Positions 16,394 to 24,496 of a stretch of DNA of 64,000 bases are shown in pieces (positions within the stretch are counted from its first letter, which is position 1; each line of letters begins with the position of its first letter). The notes below the pieces were generated by a model. That model saw only the letters and a program-made list of their open reading frames with translations. It was not told the DNA's origin and made no database searches. Location: positions 496,001 through 560,000 of the forward strand of contig JACKMK010000003.1 of the NCBI GenBank assembly GCA_024235395.1, in the 5' to 3' direction. The translations under genes were made by a program, and so were the position numbers. The DNA comes from Chromatiaceae bacterium (GTDB taxonomy: Bacteria > Pseudomonadota > Gammaproteobacteria > Chromatiales > Chromatiaceae).

Positions 16394-17692
16394 ATGTCGA
16401 TGCGCCCAACCAGACTGATTTGGATTGTCATTGTCCCTGCGCTGATCTACGCCGCGCTGAAGGGATTCGTCTACTACAAGGCCAAGACCACGGTCGACGA
16501 CGCCATCGTTGCGGCCGCCGATCAGGCCGAGATTCACTACACGGACATCAGTACGGATCTACGGGGAATCGTGACGGTGAGCGGCATCACCGTGCAGCCC
16601 GTGGGCTACGAGGACCGGATCGCCGTCGAAGCGGTGCGTGTTTCGAGCGACGACCCGATGTTTTTCGTGCAGGGCGCCCGTTGGCAGCCCGGCGAGAACG
16701 CACCGCCGCCGAGCATGTCGTTCGCGGTCTTTGGATTGAGTGTCCCGCTGGATGCCGACCTGTTTGCGGCTGCCGCTCCGACGGGTGCCCAGCCCTGTGA
16801 AAACGGCCTGCAGGTGGACCCGCAGTTGTTGCGCCAGATCGGGTTCAGCCAACTGAGCATGGATTTCGACGGCAGTTACAGGTTGAACGAGGCCGACCGT
16901 TCGCTGGACGTGGCGATGAACTTCGACATCCACGACATCGAGTCAGTGCGACTCGGTGCGACCCTGGCCGATGTCGATGCCGAGTACCTCGGCAGTCCGA
17001 ACGGGCCGCCGCCAAGCTTCGCCCGGCTGAACATGGCCATGCGGGTGGCACCGGAGTTCGGTCGTCAGCTGTTGAAAACCTGTGCGATCGGCACCGATGC
17101 CACCATCGAGGCGTGGAGTGAGCGCCTCGCCGACCGGGCGTTGCGTGAATTCGAGCTATTCGGCGTAGAACTCGGCTCCGGGCTGGAGGCCGCGCTGCGA
17201 CGCTTCTATCGCGACTGGGGCGAGTTCGAACTGGTCGCCGCGCCCAGTGAGCCGGTCGGCATGCTCAGTCTGCTGTTCCTGCCACCCGACCAGTGGGTCG
17301 ACGCACTCGGGATGCGCCTGACCGTCAACGGCGAACTGATCACCGACACCCGCTTCACCTGGCAGCGTCCGGATGCAGCGGGCCTGGCGGCGCTCTTCGG
17401 CGCCGGGCCTGCGGAGGGCGAGACCGAGACCACCGCGCGACCGCAGCGGATCATCGTCCGACGCGAGTTCGAACCGGTACCTCCGGGGGACATTGCGCGT
17501 TATGTCAACTACCCTGTGGTGATCAAGCCGCGCGGCCAACCGGAGCGCGAGGGCGTGTTGAAGCGCATCACCGAGGGTTCGGCAGAGGTGGAACAGAGCG
17601 TACACGGCGGCAAGTTCACCGTGTATGTGGCGCTCGACGAGATCGAATCGATGCAGGCCCTGGTTCAGCGCGAGGTCGGTTCACGGCCCTAG
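16394..17692 (+). CDS. Hypothetical protein with N-terminal membrane anchor
   Basis: I do not recognise this 432-residue protein. It has one N-terminal transmembrane segment (LIWIVIVPALIYAALKGFVYY), and the rest looks periplasmic, with beta-rich stretches such as GIVTVSGITVQPVGYEDRI that recall AsmA- or DUF945-type lipid-transfer or envelope proteins. A short C-terminal module (ARYVNYPVVIKPRGQPEREGV written in part; about residues 355-425) looks like a separate small beta-barrel. Two isolated Cys are present. It follows the DJ-1 gene by six bases and precedes the dehydrogenase gene by 42 bases, so it is likely cotranscribed with the gpmI-envC run. Function unknown. Confidence 0.8.
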   Translation: MSMRPTRLIWIVIVPALIYAALKGFVYYKAKTTVDDAIVAAADQAEIHYTDISTDLRGIVTVSGITVQPVGYEDRIAVEAVRVSSDDPMFFVQGARWQPGENAPPPSMSFAVFGLSVPLDADLFAAAAPTGAQPCENGLQVDPQLLRQIGFSQLSMDFDGSYRLNEADRSLDVAMNFDIHDIESVRLGATLADVDAEYLGSPNGPPPSFARLNMAMRVAPEFGRQLLKTCAIGTDATIEAWSERLADRALREFELFGVELGSGLEAALRRFYRDWGEFELVAAPSEPVGMLSLLFLPPDQWVDALGMRLTVNGELITDTRFTWQRPDAAGLAALFGAGPAEGETETTARPQRIIVRREFEPVPPGDIARYVNYPVVIKPRGQPEREGVLKRITEGSAEVEQSVHGGKFTVYVALDEIESMQALVQREVGSRP

Positions 17693-17734
17693 CGTCGGGC
17701 CGGCCAAGGGTCTGTGACAGACTGGAACGCAACG

Positions 17735-18700
17735 ATGTCAGACAAGCCAAGGGTCCTGGTGACCCGCCGCCTGCCACAGGCCGTAGAAGACAGGCTGCGG
17801 CGCGACTACGACGCCCTGTTGAATATCGACGATGAGGTCTATTCAGGGGCGCGCCTGCTCGAACTGGCAGGCGGGATGGACGCGATCATTCCGTGCCACA
17901 CCGAAAGACTGGACGCGCGGCTGATTGCGGAGCTGCCGCCCAGCGTGCGGGCGATATGCAGCTTCTCGGTCGGCTATGACCACATCGATCTGGCGGCGGC
18001 GCGTGCTCGCGGCATCGTGGTCACCAATACGCCCGATGTGTTGAGCAGCGCCACTGCCGAGATCGCTGTCCTTCTGATGCTTGCGGCCGCCCGTCGTGCC
18101 CACGAAGGCGCACGCATGCTGCGTGACGACACCTGGCGCGACTGGAGCGCGATCGGCCAGCTCGGTATCGAGATCAGCGGCAAACGCCTGGGCATCATCG
18201 GCATGGGCAGAGTGGGCCAGGTCGTGGCGCGGCGCGCGCGCGGTTTCGACATGCAGATCCACTATTACAACCGGCACCGGATCAGTCCCGATCTCGAGCA
18301 GGGTGCGCTGTTTCACGCCGAGTTGAAAGACCTGCTGGCAAACAGCGAGGTTCTTTCGATCCACTGTCCCGCGACACCCGAGACACGCCATCTGCTGAAT
18401 GCACAGACGATCGCGCTGCTGCCGGATGATGCCGTCGTGGTCAACACCGCCCGCGGTGCTGTCGTCGATGACGACGCGCTGATCGCTGCATTGCAGTCAG
18501 GCAAGCTGTTCGCGGCCGGCCTCGACGTGTTCAACGACGAGCCGCATATCGATCCGCGTTACCGTACCCTCGACAACGCCTTTCTGTTGCCGCACATCGG
18601 CAGCGCGACCCGCGAGACGCGTGATGCAATGGGATTTCGGGCGTTGGACAATCTCGATGCGATCATGGCCGGTCGCGAACCACGCGACCGCCTGAACTGA
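17735..18700 (+). CDS. D-2-hydroxyacid dehydrogenase, GhrB/glycerate dehydrogenase-like
   Basis: This NAD(P)-dependent enzyme of about 321 residues reduces 2-oxoacids such as glyoxylate or hydroxypyruvate. Motifs in order are VGYDHIDLAAARARGI, the nucleotide loop LGIIGMGRVGQVVARRA, the Arg-containing VNTARGAVVDDDALI, the acidic ALDVF-like AAGLDVFNDEP, and the catalytic His in LLPHIGSATRETR. The substrate is not determined; the sequence fits the GhrB/GyaR group. The ATG at 17735 is preferred, although a GTG at 17714 is in frame. It is the last gene of the plus-strand run and converges on a small membrane-protein gene. Confidence 0.92.
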   Translation: MSDKPRVLVTRRLPQAVEDRLRRDYDALLNIDDEVYSGARLLELAGGMDAIIPCHTERLDARLIAELPPSVRAICSFSVGYDHIDLAAARARGIVVTNTPDVLSSATAEIAVLLMLAAARRAHEGARMLRDDTWRDWSAIGQLGIEISGKRLGIIGMGRVGQVVARRARGFDMQIHYYNRHRISPDLEQGALFHAELKDLLANSEVLSIHCPATPETRHLLNAQTIALLPDDAVVVNTARGAVVDDDALIAALQSGKLFAAGLDVFNDEPHIDPRYRTLDNAFLLPHIGSATRETRDAMGFRALDNLDAIMAGREPRDRLN

Positions 18701-18710
18701 CCGCCGGCAG

Positions 18711-18893
18711 TCAGGCGTTCGGGCGGCCCTTGCGGCCCGGGTCACGCAGTGTGTGCCAGAAATCGTACACCGCGAGCAGCGAAACGAACACGATCACCCC
18801 GATCAGATCGGGTTCGGGCACGAACCACGCGACCACGCCGAGGAACGCGATCATCGTCGCCAGCGCCGCTATCGCCATGATCTTGTCGGTCAT
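18711..18893 (-). CDS. Small two-helix membrane protein
   Basis: This 60-residue protein has two hydrophobic segments (IMAIAALATMIAFLGVVAWFV and LIGVIVFVSLLAVYDFW) joined by the short polar link PEPD, and a basic C-terminus. GAGGA lies six bases before the ATG. It starts 26 bases after the amidase gene on the same strand and so may be the last gene of the TRAP transporter unit. I cannot name a family or function. Confidence 0.7.
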   Translation of the reverse strand: MTDKIMAIAALATMIAFLGVVAWFVPEPDLIGVIVFVSLLAVYDFWHTLRDPGRKGRPNA

Positions 18894-18919
18894 CGTTCGT
18901 CCTCGCTTGTCTTATCGCG

Positions 18920-20287
18920 TCAGTCGCCGGCGGCAATCGTCTCTACCAGCCAACGCGCGGTGCGCAGCAGGCGCCCATCGTCGTGGCGCGGGCCGACCAG
19001 TTGCACGCCGATTGGCAGCCCGTTTGCGCCGGTCAGCAACGGCAGCGTCACGGCCGGGACGCCGGTGAAGGACCAGAGCACGTTGAATGCCGCGTCTCCG
19101 GTACTGTGCAGCCCGGCCGGCGCCTCGCCGCGGGCCGCCGGTGTGACGATCGCGTCGTAGCGTTCGAAGATCTCCCCGAGGCCGGCGTACAGCGTATCGC
19201 GCCAATCCAGCGCGGCCAGGTAGTCGGTGGCGCTGATCGCGCGTCCTTCCTCGATGGCGCTGCGCGTCTGCTCGGCCAGCCGGTCGTGGCCCCGATCGTA
19301 GTAGGGCCGCAGGTTGTGTGCCATCTCGGCGAGCATCACACGCCGGTGCGCGCTGGCGCCCTCGGCGAAGATGCGTGGTAGTTCGACCTCGTCGCAGCGG
19401 TCGCCCAGGGCGGCGACCAGTTCGCCAAAACCCTCGGCACAGTCGGCATCGATGGACGGCCAGGCCGGCGTCTTCAAGAACGCGAGCTGCGGCGTGACCG
19501 GCGGTTTGCTGAGCGCCGTGTCGAGGAGCCGCGGCGCCGCCGCAGGTCGGGTATCGGGGTCGCCGGCGTCGTGGCCGGTCAACACGTCGGCGAGCAGGGT
19601 CGCGTCCTCGATCGTTCGACCGAAGGTCCCCAGCGTGTCGAGCCGGCGTGAGGTCCGCAGCACGCCGGTGCGCGGGATCAGGCCGAACGTCGGCTTGAAG
19701 CCGACGACACCGCAGAACGAGGCCGGGCGGATCACCGACCCGCCGGTCTGGGTGCCCAGAGCGAGGGGCACCATGCCGGCTGCGACCGCCGCGGCCGAGC
19801 CCGAAGACGAGCCGCCCGGCGTATGGTCGGGGTTGTGTGGGTTGCGTGTCTTCGTGGGCGCCAGGTAGGCGCACTCGGTGGTGGCGGTCTTGCCGAGGAT
19901 CACCGCACCGGCGGCCCGCAGGCGTGCGACCACCGCCGCATCGGTCTCCGGCCGCCGCCCGCTGTCGAGAGCATTGCCGTTCTCGGTGGGCAGGTCGCGC
20001 GTATCGACAATGTCCTTGATGCCGATCGGCAGGCCGTGCAACGGACCCAGCGGACGTCCGGACTGCCGGTGGGCGTCCAGCGCACGCGCCTGTGCCAGTG
20101 CAAACTGTCGGTCGAGCGAGGACCAGGCACCGATGCGCTCTTCCTGTGCGGCAATCCGCTGCAGGCAGGCGGTGGTCAGGTCGACTGCGCTGAGGGTGCC
20201 TGCAGCGATGTGCTCGCGCGCCTCCAATGCACTCAGGTCGGCGGCATCGCGTGACATGTTCCCGGTGATGTAGGGTTCAACGGCCAT
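18920..20287 (-). CDS. Amidase-signature family enzyme
   Basis: This enzyme hydrolyses a C-N amide bond with a Ser-cisSer-Lys triad. The residues are Lys91 (PIGIKDIVDT), Ser160 (TPGGSSSGSAAAV) and Ser184 (TQTGGSVIRPA), with the spacing of GatA and FAAH. The 455 residues cover the domain with no extra module. It is not GatA: no gatB/gatC is present, and the gene is embedded in a TRAP transporter operon, with its start overlapping the dctM-type stop by 11 bases. The imported substrate may therefore be an amide or amido acid. Malonamidase of rhizobia belongs to this family, and a malonyl-CoA synthetase gene lies nearby, but specificity cannot be decided from sequence. Confidence 0.92.
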   Translation of the reverse strand: MAVEPYITGNMSRDAADLSALEAREHIAAGTLSAVDLTTACLQRIAAQEERIGAWSSLDRQFALAQARALDAHRQSGRPLGPLHGLPIGIKDIVDTRDLPTENGNALDSGRRPETDAAVVARLRAAGAVILGKTATTECAYLAPTKTRNPHNPDHTPGGSSSGSAAAVAAGMVPLALGTQTGGSVIRPASFCGVVGFKPTFGLIPRTGVLRTSRRLDTLGTFGRTIEDATLLADVLTGHDAGDPDTRPAAAPRLLDTALSKPPVTPQLAFLKTPAWPSIDADCAEGFGELVAALGDRCDEVELPRIFAEGASAHRRVMLAEMAHNLRPYYDRGHDRLAEQTRSAIEEGRAISATDYLAALDWRDTLYAGLGEIFERYDAIVTPAARGEAPAGLHSTGDAAFNVLWSFTGVPAVTLPLLTGANGLPIGVQLVGPRHDDGRLLRTARWLVETIAAGD

Positions 20288-21701
20288 AGACCTGGTCCGG
20301 CAGCCAGAAGGTGATCGCTGGGAAGTTGTAAAGGATCACCATCGCGAACAGCACCATTGCCAGGTAGGGATAGTTGCCCTTGAAGATCTGGTTGAGCTGC
20401 ACGTGCGGCGGCGCGATGCCTTTCAGGTAGTAGGCCGACATCGCCATCGGCGGCGTCAGGAACGAGGTCTGCAGGTTGAGCGCGACGAGGATACCGAAGA
20501 ACAGCGGATCGATACCGAAGTGCGGCAGCAGGGGCAGGAAGATCGGCACGAAGATGATGATGATCTCCGACCATTCCAGCGGCCAGCCGAGCAGGAAGAT
20601 GATGATCTGCGCCATGATCAGGAACATTACCGGCGAGATATCCAACCCGGTCACGAACTCCGAGATGATCTGCTCGCCGCCGAGATAGGAGAATACCGAC
20701 GAAAAGGTCCAGGAGCCGACGAACAACCAGCACACCATCGCGGTCGTGCGTACGGTCAGGTACACGGATTCGCGGAGGCGCTGCCAGGTAAAGGCGCGGT
20801 AGATGAAGGTCAGAAGCAGGCCGCCAAGGGCGCCGACCGCGGCCGCTTCGGACGGCGTGGCGAGGCCGAACAGGATGGCGCCAAGAACCGCCAGGATCAG
20901 GAACGCGAGGGGGAAGAATGACGTCAGCAGCTGAACGACGATCTGCGCGGTGGTGATGTCGCCGATCTCTTCCCGGGTCGGCTTCGGAGCCAGGCTCGGC
21001 TGCATCATTGATCGCGTGACGACGTAGATCATGTACAGACCAGCCAGCAGCAGCCCGGGAAACAGCGCGCCGGCATACAGTTTTACGATCGAGACGCCGG
21101 ATGCCGCCGCGTACACGATCAACATGATCGACGGCGGGATCAGGATCCCGAGGGTGCCTCCCGCGCAGATGACACCGGCCGCAAGGCTGGTGTCGTAGCG
21201 TGCCTTGAGCATCGCCGGGAACGCCAGCAGGCCCATCAGCGTGACGACTGCGCCGACGATGCCGGTCGCAGTGGCGAAAAGGGTGCACGTGATCAGTGCG
21301 GCCACCGCCATGGATCCGGGAATACGGCGTGCAGCGATGTTCAGGGTGTGGAACAGCCTTGCGACGATGTTGGCGCGTTCGACGATGTAACCCATGAACA
21401 GGAACAACGGCACCGCCGTGAGCACGTCGTTGGACATGACCGAATACGTCTGGTTGACGAACAGGTCGAAGATGCGATTGTTGAACAGGCCATCGATCCA
21501 GAGCTGAATACGGTCCCACTGGCCGGGGTCGCCCTGATCGATCGCCCGGTTGTAGGCGCGCCACATCCGGTCGGGATCGAAATAGGCGTAGTAACCGAAC
21601 CCGATGCCCATCGCCATCAGCGTGAACGCAATCGGGAAACCTAGCAGGATGATGAACAGGAAGATCCCGAGCATCGCCAGCGCAACGATTGGGTCAGACA
21701 T
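20277..21701 (-). CDS. dctM: TRAP transporter large permease (DctM family)
   Basis: This is the 12-helix, sodium-coupled translocation subunit of a tripartite ATP-independent transporter. Conserved stretches include TAVPLFLFMGYIVERA, GVICAGGTLGILIPPSI, GLATPSEAAAVGALGGL and TPPMAMSAYYLKGIAPP. At 474 residues it is longer than the usual 430, with an insert near residues 35-75 that resembles the mannitol/chloroaromatic-compound subgroup. Three bases separate it from the small permease gene, and it overlaps the amidase gene. Substrate specificity resides in the binding protein. Confidence 0.95.
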   Translation of the reverse strand: MSDPIVALAMLGIFLFIILLGFPIAFTLMAMGIGFGYYAYFDPDRMWRAYNRAIDQGDPGQWDRIQLWIDGLFNNRIFDLFVNQTYSVMSNDVLTAVPLFLFMGYIVERANIVARLFHTLNIAARRIPGSMAVAALITCTLFATATGIVGAVVTLMGLLAFPAMLKARYDTSLAAGVICAGGTLGILIPPSIMLIVYAAASGVSIVKLYAGALFPGLLLAGLYMIYVVTRSMMQPSLAPKPTREEIGDITTAQIVVQLLTSFFPLAFLILAVLGAILFGLATPSEAAAVGALGGLLLTFIYRAFTWQRLRESVYLTVRTTAMVCWLFVGSWTFSSVFSYLGGEQIISEFVTGLDISPVMFLIMAQIIIFLLGWPLEWSEIIIIFVPIFLPLLPHFGIDPLFFGILVALNLQTSFLTPPMAMSAYYLKGIAPPHVQLNQIFKGNYPYLAMVLFAMVILYNFPAITFWLPDQVYGR

Positions 21702-21704
21702 GGT

Positions 21705-22367
21705 TCAGCTGCGCTCCTGGTCGTCGATTTCGTTCTTGTACTCTTCGCGCAGTCCGACGCCATCCTCGCGGGCCGCCGAGGACGCGAAATGGCCCGGTTG
21801 GACGCCGGACTCGCGTGCCAGCTGGATCTCGGTCTCTTCGACGTCCTCGGCCGCGATCAACCATTCGCCGGTGCGGATGCAGAGGATGCAGCGGAACACC
21901 TGGGCTATGCCCTGTACAAACAGCAGTGCTCCGGCAGCGACGATCACCGTCTTGAACGGGAAGATCGGGATGCCGGCCGGGCTATTGACGCTCACCTCCA
22001 TGTAGCGCCACGAGCGTTCGGCGTATTTCCAGCCCGCGATGATCAGCGCGATGATGCCGGGAAAGAAAAACAGGAAATACAGCGTCAGTTCCACGCGTGC
22101 CTGGGTGCGTGGCTTCCAAAGGCGGTACAGAAAATCGCCGCGCACATGACCACCGCGCGACAGGGTGTAGGCACCGCCCATCATGAACAGCGTGCCATAG
22201 GTGATGTACGAGAGATCGAACGCCCAGCTGGTCGGTGCATTGAATCCGTAGCGCACCAGCACCTCGTAACTCACCCCGAAAGTCATCACCAGGATCAGCC
22301 ATGCGAAGGCCTTGCCGAACCAAGCGGACAATCGATCGGCGAACGCGATGTAGCCGAGCATCTGCAT
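21705..22367 (-). CDS. dctQ: TRAP transporter small permease (DctQ family)
   Basis: This is the four-helix small membrane subunit, which associates with the large permease. Helices are visible at about residues 18-35 (AFAWLILVMTFGVSYEVLV), 48-65, 90-110 (LTLYFLFFFPGIIALIIAG) and 135-155 (VIVAAGALLFVQGIAQVF). The 220-residue length, with a charged C-terminal tail, suits the larger subgroup of DctQ proteins. The gene lies 90 bases after the binding-protein gene and three bases before the large permease gene, the usual P-Q-M order. Confidence 0.92.
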   Translation of the reverse strand: MQMLGYIAFADRLSAWFGKAFAWLILVMTFGVSYEVLVRYGFNAPTSWAFDLSYITYGTLFMMGGAYTLSRGGHVRGDFLYRLWKPRTQARVELTLYFLFFFPGIIALIIAGWKYAERSWRYMEVSVNSPAGIPIFPFKTVIVAAGALLFVQGIAQVFRCILCIRTGEWLIAAEDVEETEIQLARESGVQPGHFASSAAREDGVGLREEYKNEIDDQERS

Positions 22368-22457
22368 CTCCCCCGTTTGCGTCGGGTGATCTTAACCCGG
22401 GAAACCGCGGCGACACCTGTGCGATGCCGCCGCAGCGTTTCGGGATGCCCGGTAGGG

Positions 22458-23624
22458 TCAGAGCTTCAGCTTGCCGGGGAAGTAGTGGTTGTAGGCCAGT
22501 GCATAGTCCGGCGCGTTCATCAACTCGTAGAACACGACGCGTTCGACCCAGGCGCGCTGACTGTCGAGCACCTTCTTGATGAACGGATCTTTTTCCAGGT
22601 CGGGAATCAACTGGTCCCAGGCTTTGAGCTGAGCGTCCAAGATGTCCTTCGAGGTGCGTTCTACATTGACGCCGTGCTTTTCCTGAAGTGCTTTCAGGTC
22701 TTTGGAGTAGTTGTCCATTGCCATTGCGGTGTTCGCAGTACTGGCAGACTCGACGCCGTACTGCAGGATCGCCTTCAGGTCGTCATCGAGGTCGTCGAAG
22801 GAATCCTTGTTGAACAGGAACTCGAAGCTCTCACTCGCCTGATGATACGACGAGAGATAATAGTACTTCGCGACGTCCTGGGCGCCGAATCGCATGTCGG
22901 ACGATGGGTTGTTGAACTCGAACGCATCGATAACACCGCGCTCCATCGCCGGCACGATCTCGCCGCCGGGCAGCTGCGCGACACTCATACCCATTTTCTG
23001 CAACAGGTCTGCGGCCAGGCCGACGGTCCGGTATTTGAAGCCCTGCAGCTCGGCAGCGGTGGTAACCGGCTTTTTGAACCAGCCGAATGGCTGCGCGAAC
23101 ATCGGGAATCCGTAGAAGCCGTACACGTTCAGTCCCATGATGTCCTGGGTCAGCTCGCGGTACAGATCCTGGCCGCCACCGGCATAGAACCACGACAGCA
23201 TCGTGGTCGCACTACCGCCGAACACCGGCCCGGTGCCGAACAGCGAAGCGGCCTTGTGCTTGCCGTACCAGTACACCGGCACCGTATGCGCCGCGTCGAG
23301 CACCCCGTCGTTGACCGCGTCAAGGACCTGGAAAGCGCCCACTACGGCGCCGGCCGGCAGCAGGTCGATCTTCAGGCGACCGCCAGACATCTTTTCGACG
23401 CGTTCTACATACTGACGGGCAAAATCCATCCAGATGTCGGATGCGGGCCACGAGGTCTGCATCTTGATGACCTTCGGGGCGGCCGCCGTCACCACGGCCG
23501 GCGCACCCAGGATGCCCGCCGCCGCACCCGCGGTGGCCGCGAGGCCCCCCTTCAGAAACTTACGCCGGCCGCTGACCTGTTCGTCTTCAGATTTCACAGC
23601 GGTCTGTTTGTTGTCTTCACTCAT
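22458..23624 (-). CDS. dctP: TRAP transporter substrate-binding protein (DctP family), Tat-exported
   Basis: This is the periplasmic solute receptor of the TRAP system. The start ATG at 23624 has GGAGGA just upstream. The N-terminus carries a twin-arginine motif (GRRKFLKGG, Arg20-Arg21) followed by an Ala-rich hydrophobic stretch, so export is by Tat. The mature part opens with KVIKMQTSWPASDIWMDFA and includes MERGVIDAFEFNNPSSD, the region that normally contacts the carboxylate of the ligand. The layout resembles receptors for 2-oxo acids and chloroaromatic acids (TakP/FcbT1 type). A C3 organic acid such as malonate is a guess from the neighbouring matB and mmsA genes. Confidence 0.93.
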   Translation of the reverse strand: MSEDNKQTAVKSEDEQVSGRRKFLKGGLAATAGAAAGILGAPAVVTAAAPKVIKMQTSWPASDIWMDFARQYVERVEKMSGGRLKIDLLPAGAVVGAFQVLDAVNDGVLDAAHTVPVYWYGKHKAASLFGTGPVFGGSATTMLSWFYAGGGQDLYRELTQDIMGLNVYGFYGFPMFAQPFGWFKKPVTTAAELQGFKYRTVGLAADLLQKMGMSVAQLPGGEIVPAMERGVIDAFEFNNPSSDMRFGAQDVAKYYYLSSYHQASESFEFLFNKDSFDDLDDDLKAILQYGVESASTANTAMAMDNYSKDLKALQEKHGVNVERTSKDILDAQLKAWDQLIPDLEKDPFIKKVLDSQRAWVERVVFYELMNAPDYALAYNHYFPGKLKL

Positions 23625-24084
23625 CTCGGTTCCTCCGGTTTTCGGTGTCATCGCGCCCATGTCCCGGGTGCTGTGACCTTTCTTTTGGCTGTGGTCCGTG
23701 CATCGGACCGGTTGTCCGCCCGTCGTGCGAATCCTGCGCCCTACGGCCTCTCCATCGTCAACGACCGGCTGCCGGCCGGCCCACCACAGAGCCTCCTGTG
23801 CTCGCAGCGATTGGTGGCGAGGGCCACCGCATCCGGTGTGCCCCGCCAAGAGTGGGTCGAAAAGTCTTACCGGGTGGACAAAACAGCCCACCAGGTGCTC
23901 CTTTCAGACCCGAATCGTCGCAACCACGCGCAGGCGGCAGACACCCTGTGTCTGCTGCCGTCGCCACAGGGCCGCGCAGCGCGTGCCATGGACCCCGGTT
24001 GCACCGACGCCTGGTTTGGCAACGGTACGCATTTTTCGGGCCAGCGCGCCGTAGCGACGCGGAACCGCCGATAGCGCCCTCGCT
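23625..24084. other. 460-base gap upstream of dctP
   Basis: No convincing gene lies between dctP and the osmC gene. The stretch should carry the dctP promoter, which reads leftward, and the end of the osmC-mmsA unit, which also reads leftward. The clearest structure is the hairpin at 23933-23959, listed separately. Short frames here have compositions unlike their neighbours and no ribosome-binding site. Confidence 0.6.
23933..23959 (-). terminator. Hairpin between osmC and dctP genes
   Basis: Arms GGCGGCAGACAC (23933-23944) and GTGTCTGCTGCC (23948-23959) pair over 12 positions with one mismatch, which becomes G-U in one RNA strand, around a CCT loop. It lies about 125 bases downstream of the osmC stop on the minus strand. 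No strong U-run follows, so it may be a Rho-independent-like end of the mmsA-osmC unit or a structure in the dctP leader. Confidence 0.35.
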
Positions 24085-24486
24085 TCAGGATGCGCATTCG
24101 ATCTGCAGCTCGACGGCCCGGCGCAGCGTGTTGGCGACGATGCAGCCGCGTTCGGCGAGCGTCACCAGTTTGGCCAGTTCCCCGGCAGGCTCGCAGTGTG
24201 CACTGATCCGCATGCGGATCGCCGCATAGCGGGGCGGCGCATCGGCCAGCTCGCCCTCGATGTCTACCTTGGTGTCACGCAGTGTGACGTTGCGCGCCAG
24301 CGCCGCGGCCAGCAGGGTGCTCATGAAGCAGCCACCGAGCCCCATCAGCAGCGCCTCGCCACCCATAGGCCCCTTGTTCTGCCCGCCCTTGGCCTCGGGT
24401 CTGTCGATCGTCAGCGGGTGCCCGCGCACATCCGCCAATGAGGCGGAGTGATCCAATTGCGTGACAGTCGCATGGATGGTCGGCAT
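24085..24486 (-). CDS. OsmC/Ohr-family protein
   Basis: This 133-residue protein has the OsmC fold, which uses two cysteines to reduce organic hydroperoxides. Both are present: GLGGCFMSTLL in the long helix and ERGCIVANTL near the end. The N-terminal half (PEAKGGQNKGPMGGEALL) matches the YhfA/OsmC group rather than Ohr. It follows mmsA after 10 bases, so it is probably cotranscribed. Whether it detoxifies peroxides or acts on thiol intermediates is not known from the sequence. Confidence 0.9.
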   Translation of the reverse strand: MPTIHATVTQLDHSASLADVRGHPLTIDRPEAKGGQNKGPMGGEALLMGLGGCFMSTLLAAALARNVTLRDTKVDIEGELADAPPRYAAIRMRISAHCEPAGELAKLVTLAERGCIVANTLRRAVELQIECAS

Positions 24487-24496
24487 CGGCGGTCCC

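Noticed and set aside
18920..20287. GatA subunit of the tRNA amidotransferase
   Set aside because: The triad fits, but gatB and gatC are absent and the gene is part of a TRAP transporter unit.
21789..24074. A 761-codon open frame on the plus strand
   Set aside because: It is antisense to dctQ and dctP and crosses the gap upstream. No domain is recognisable.
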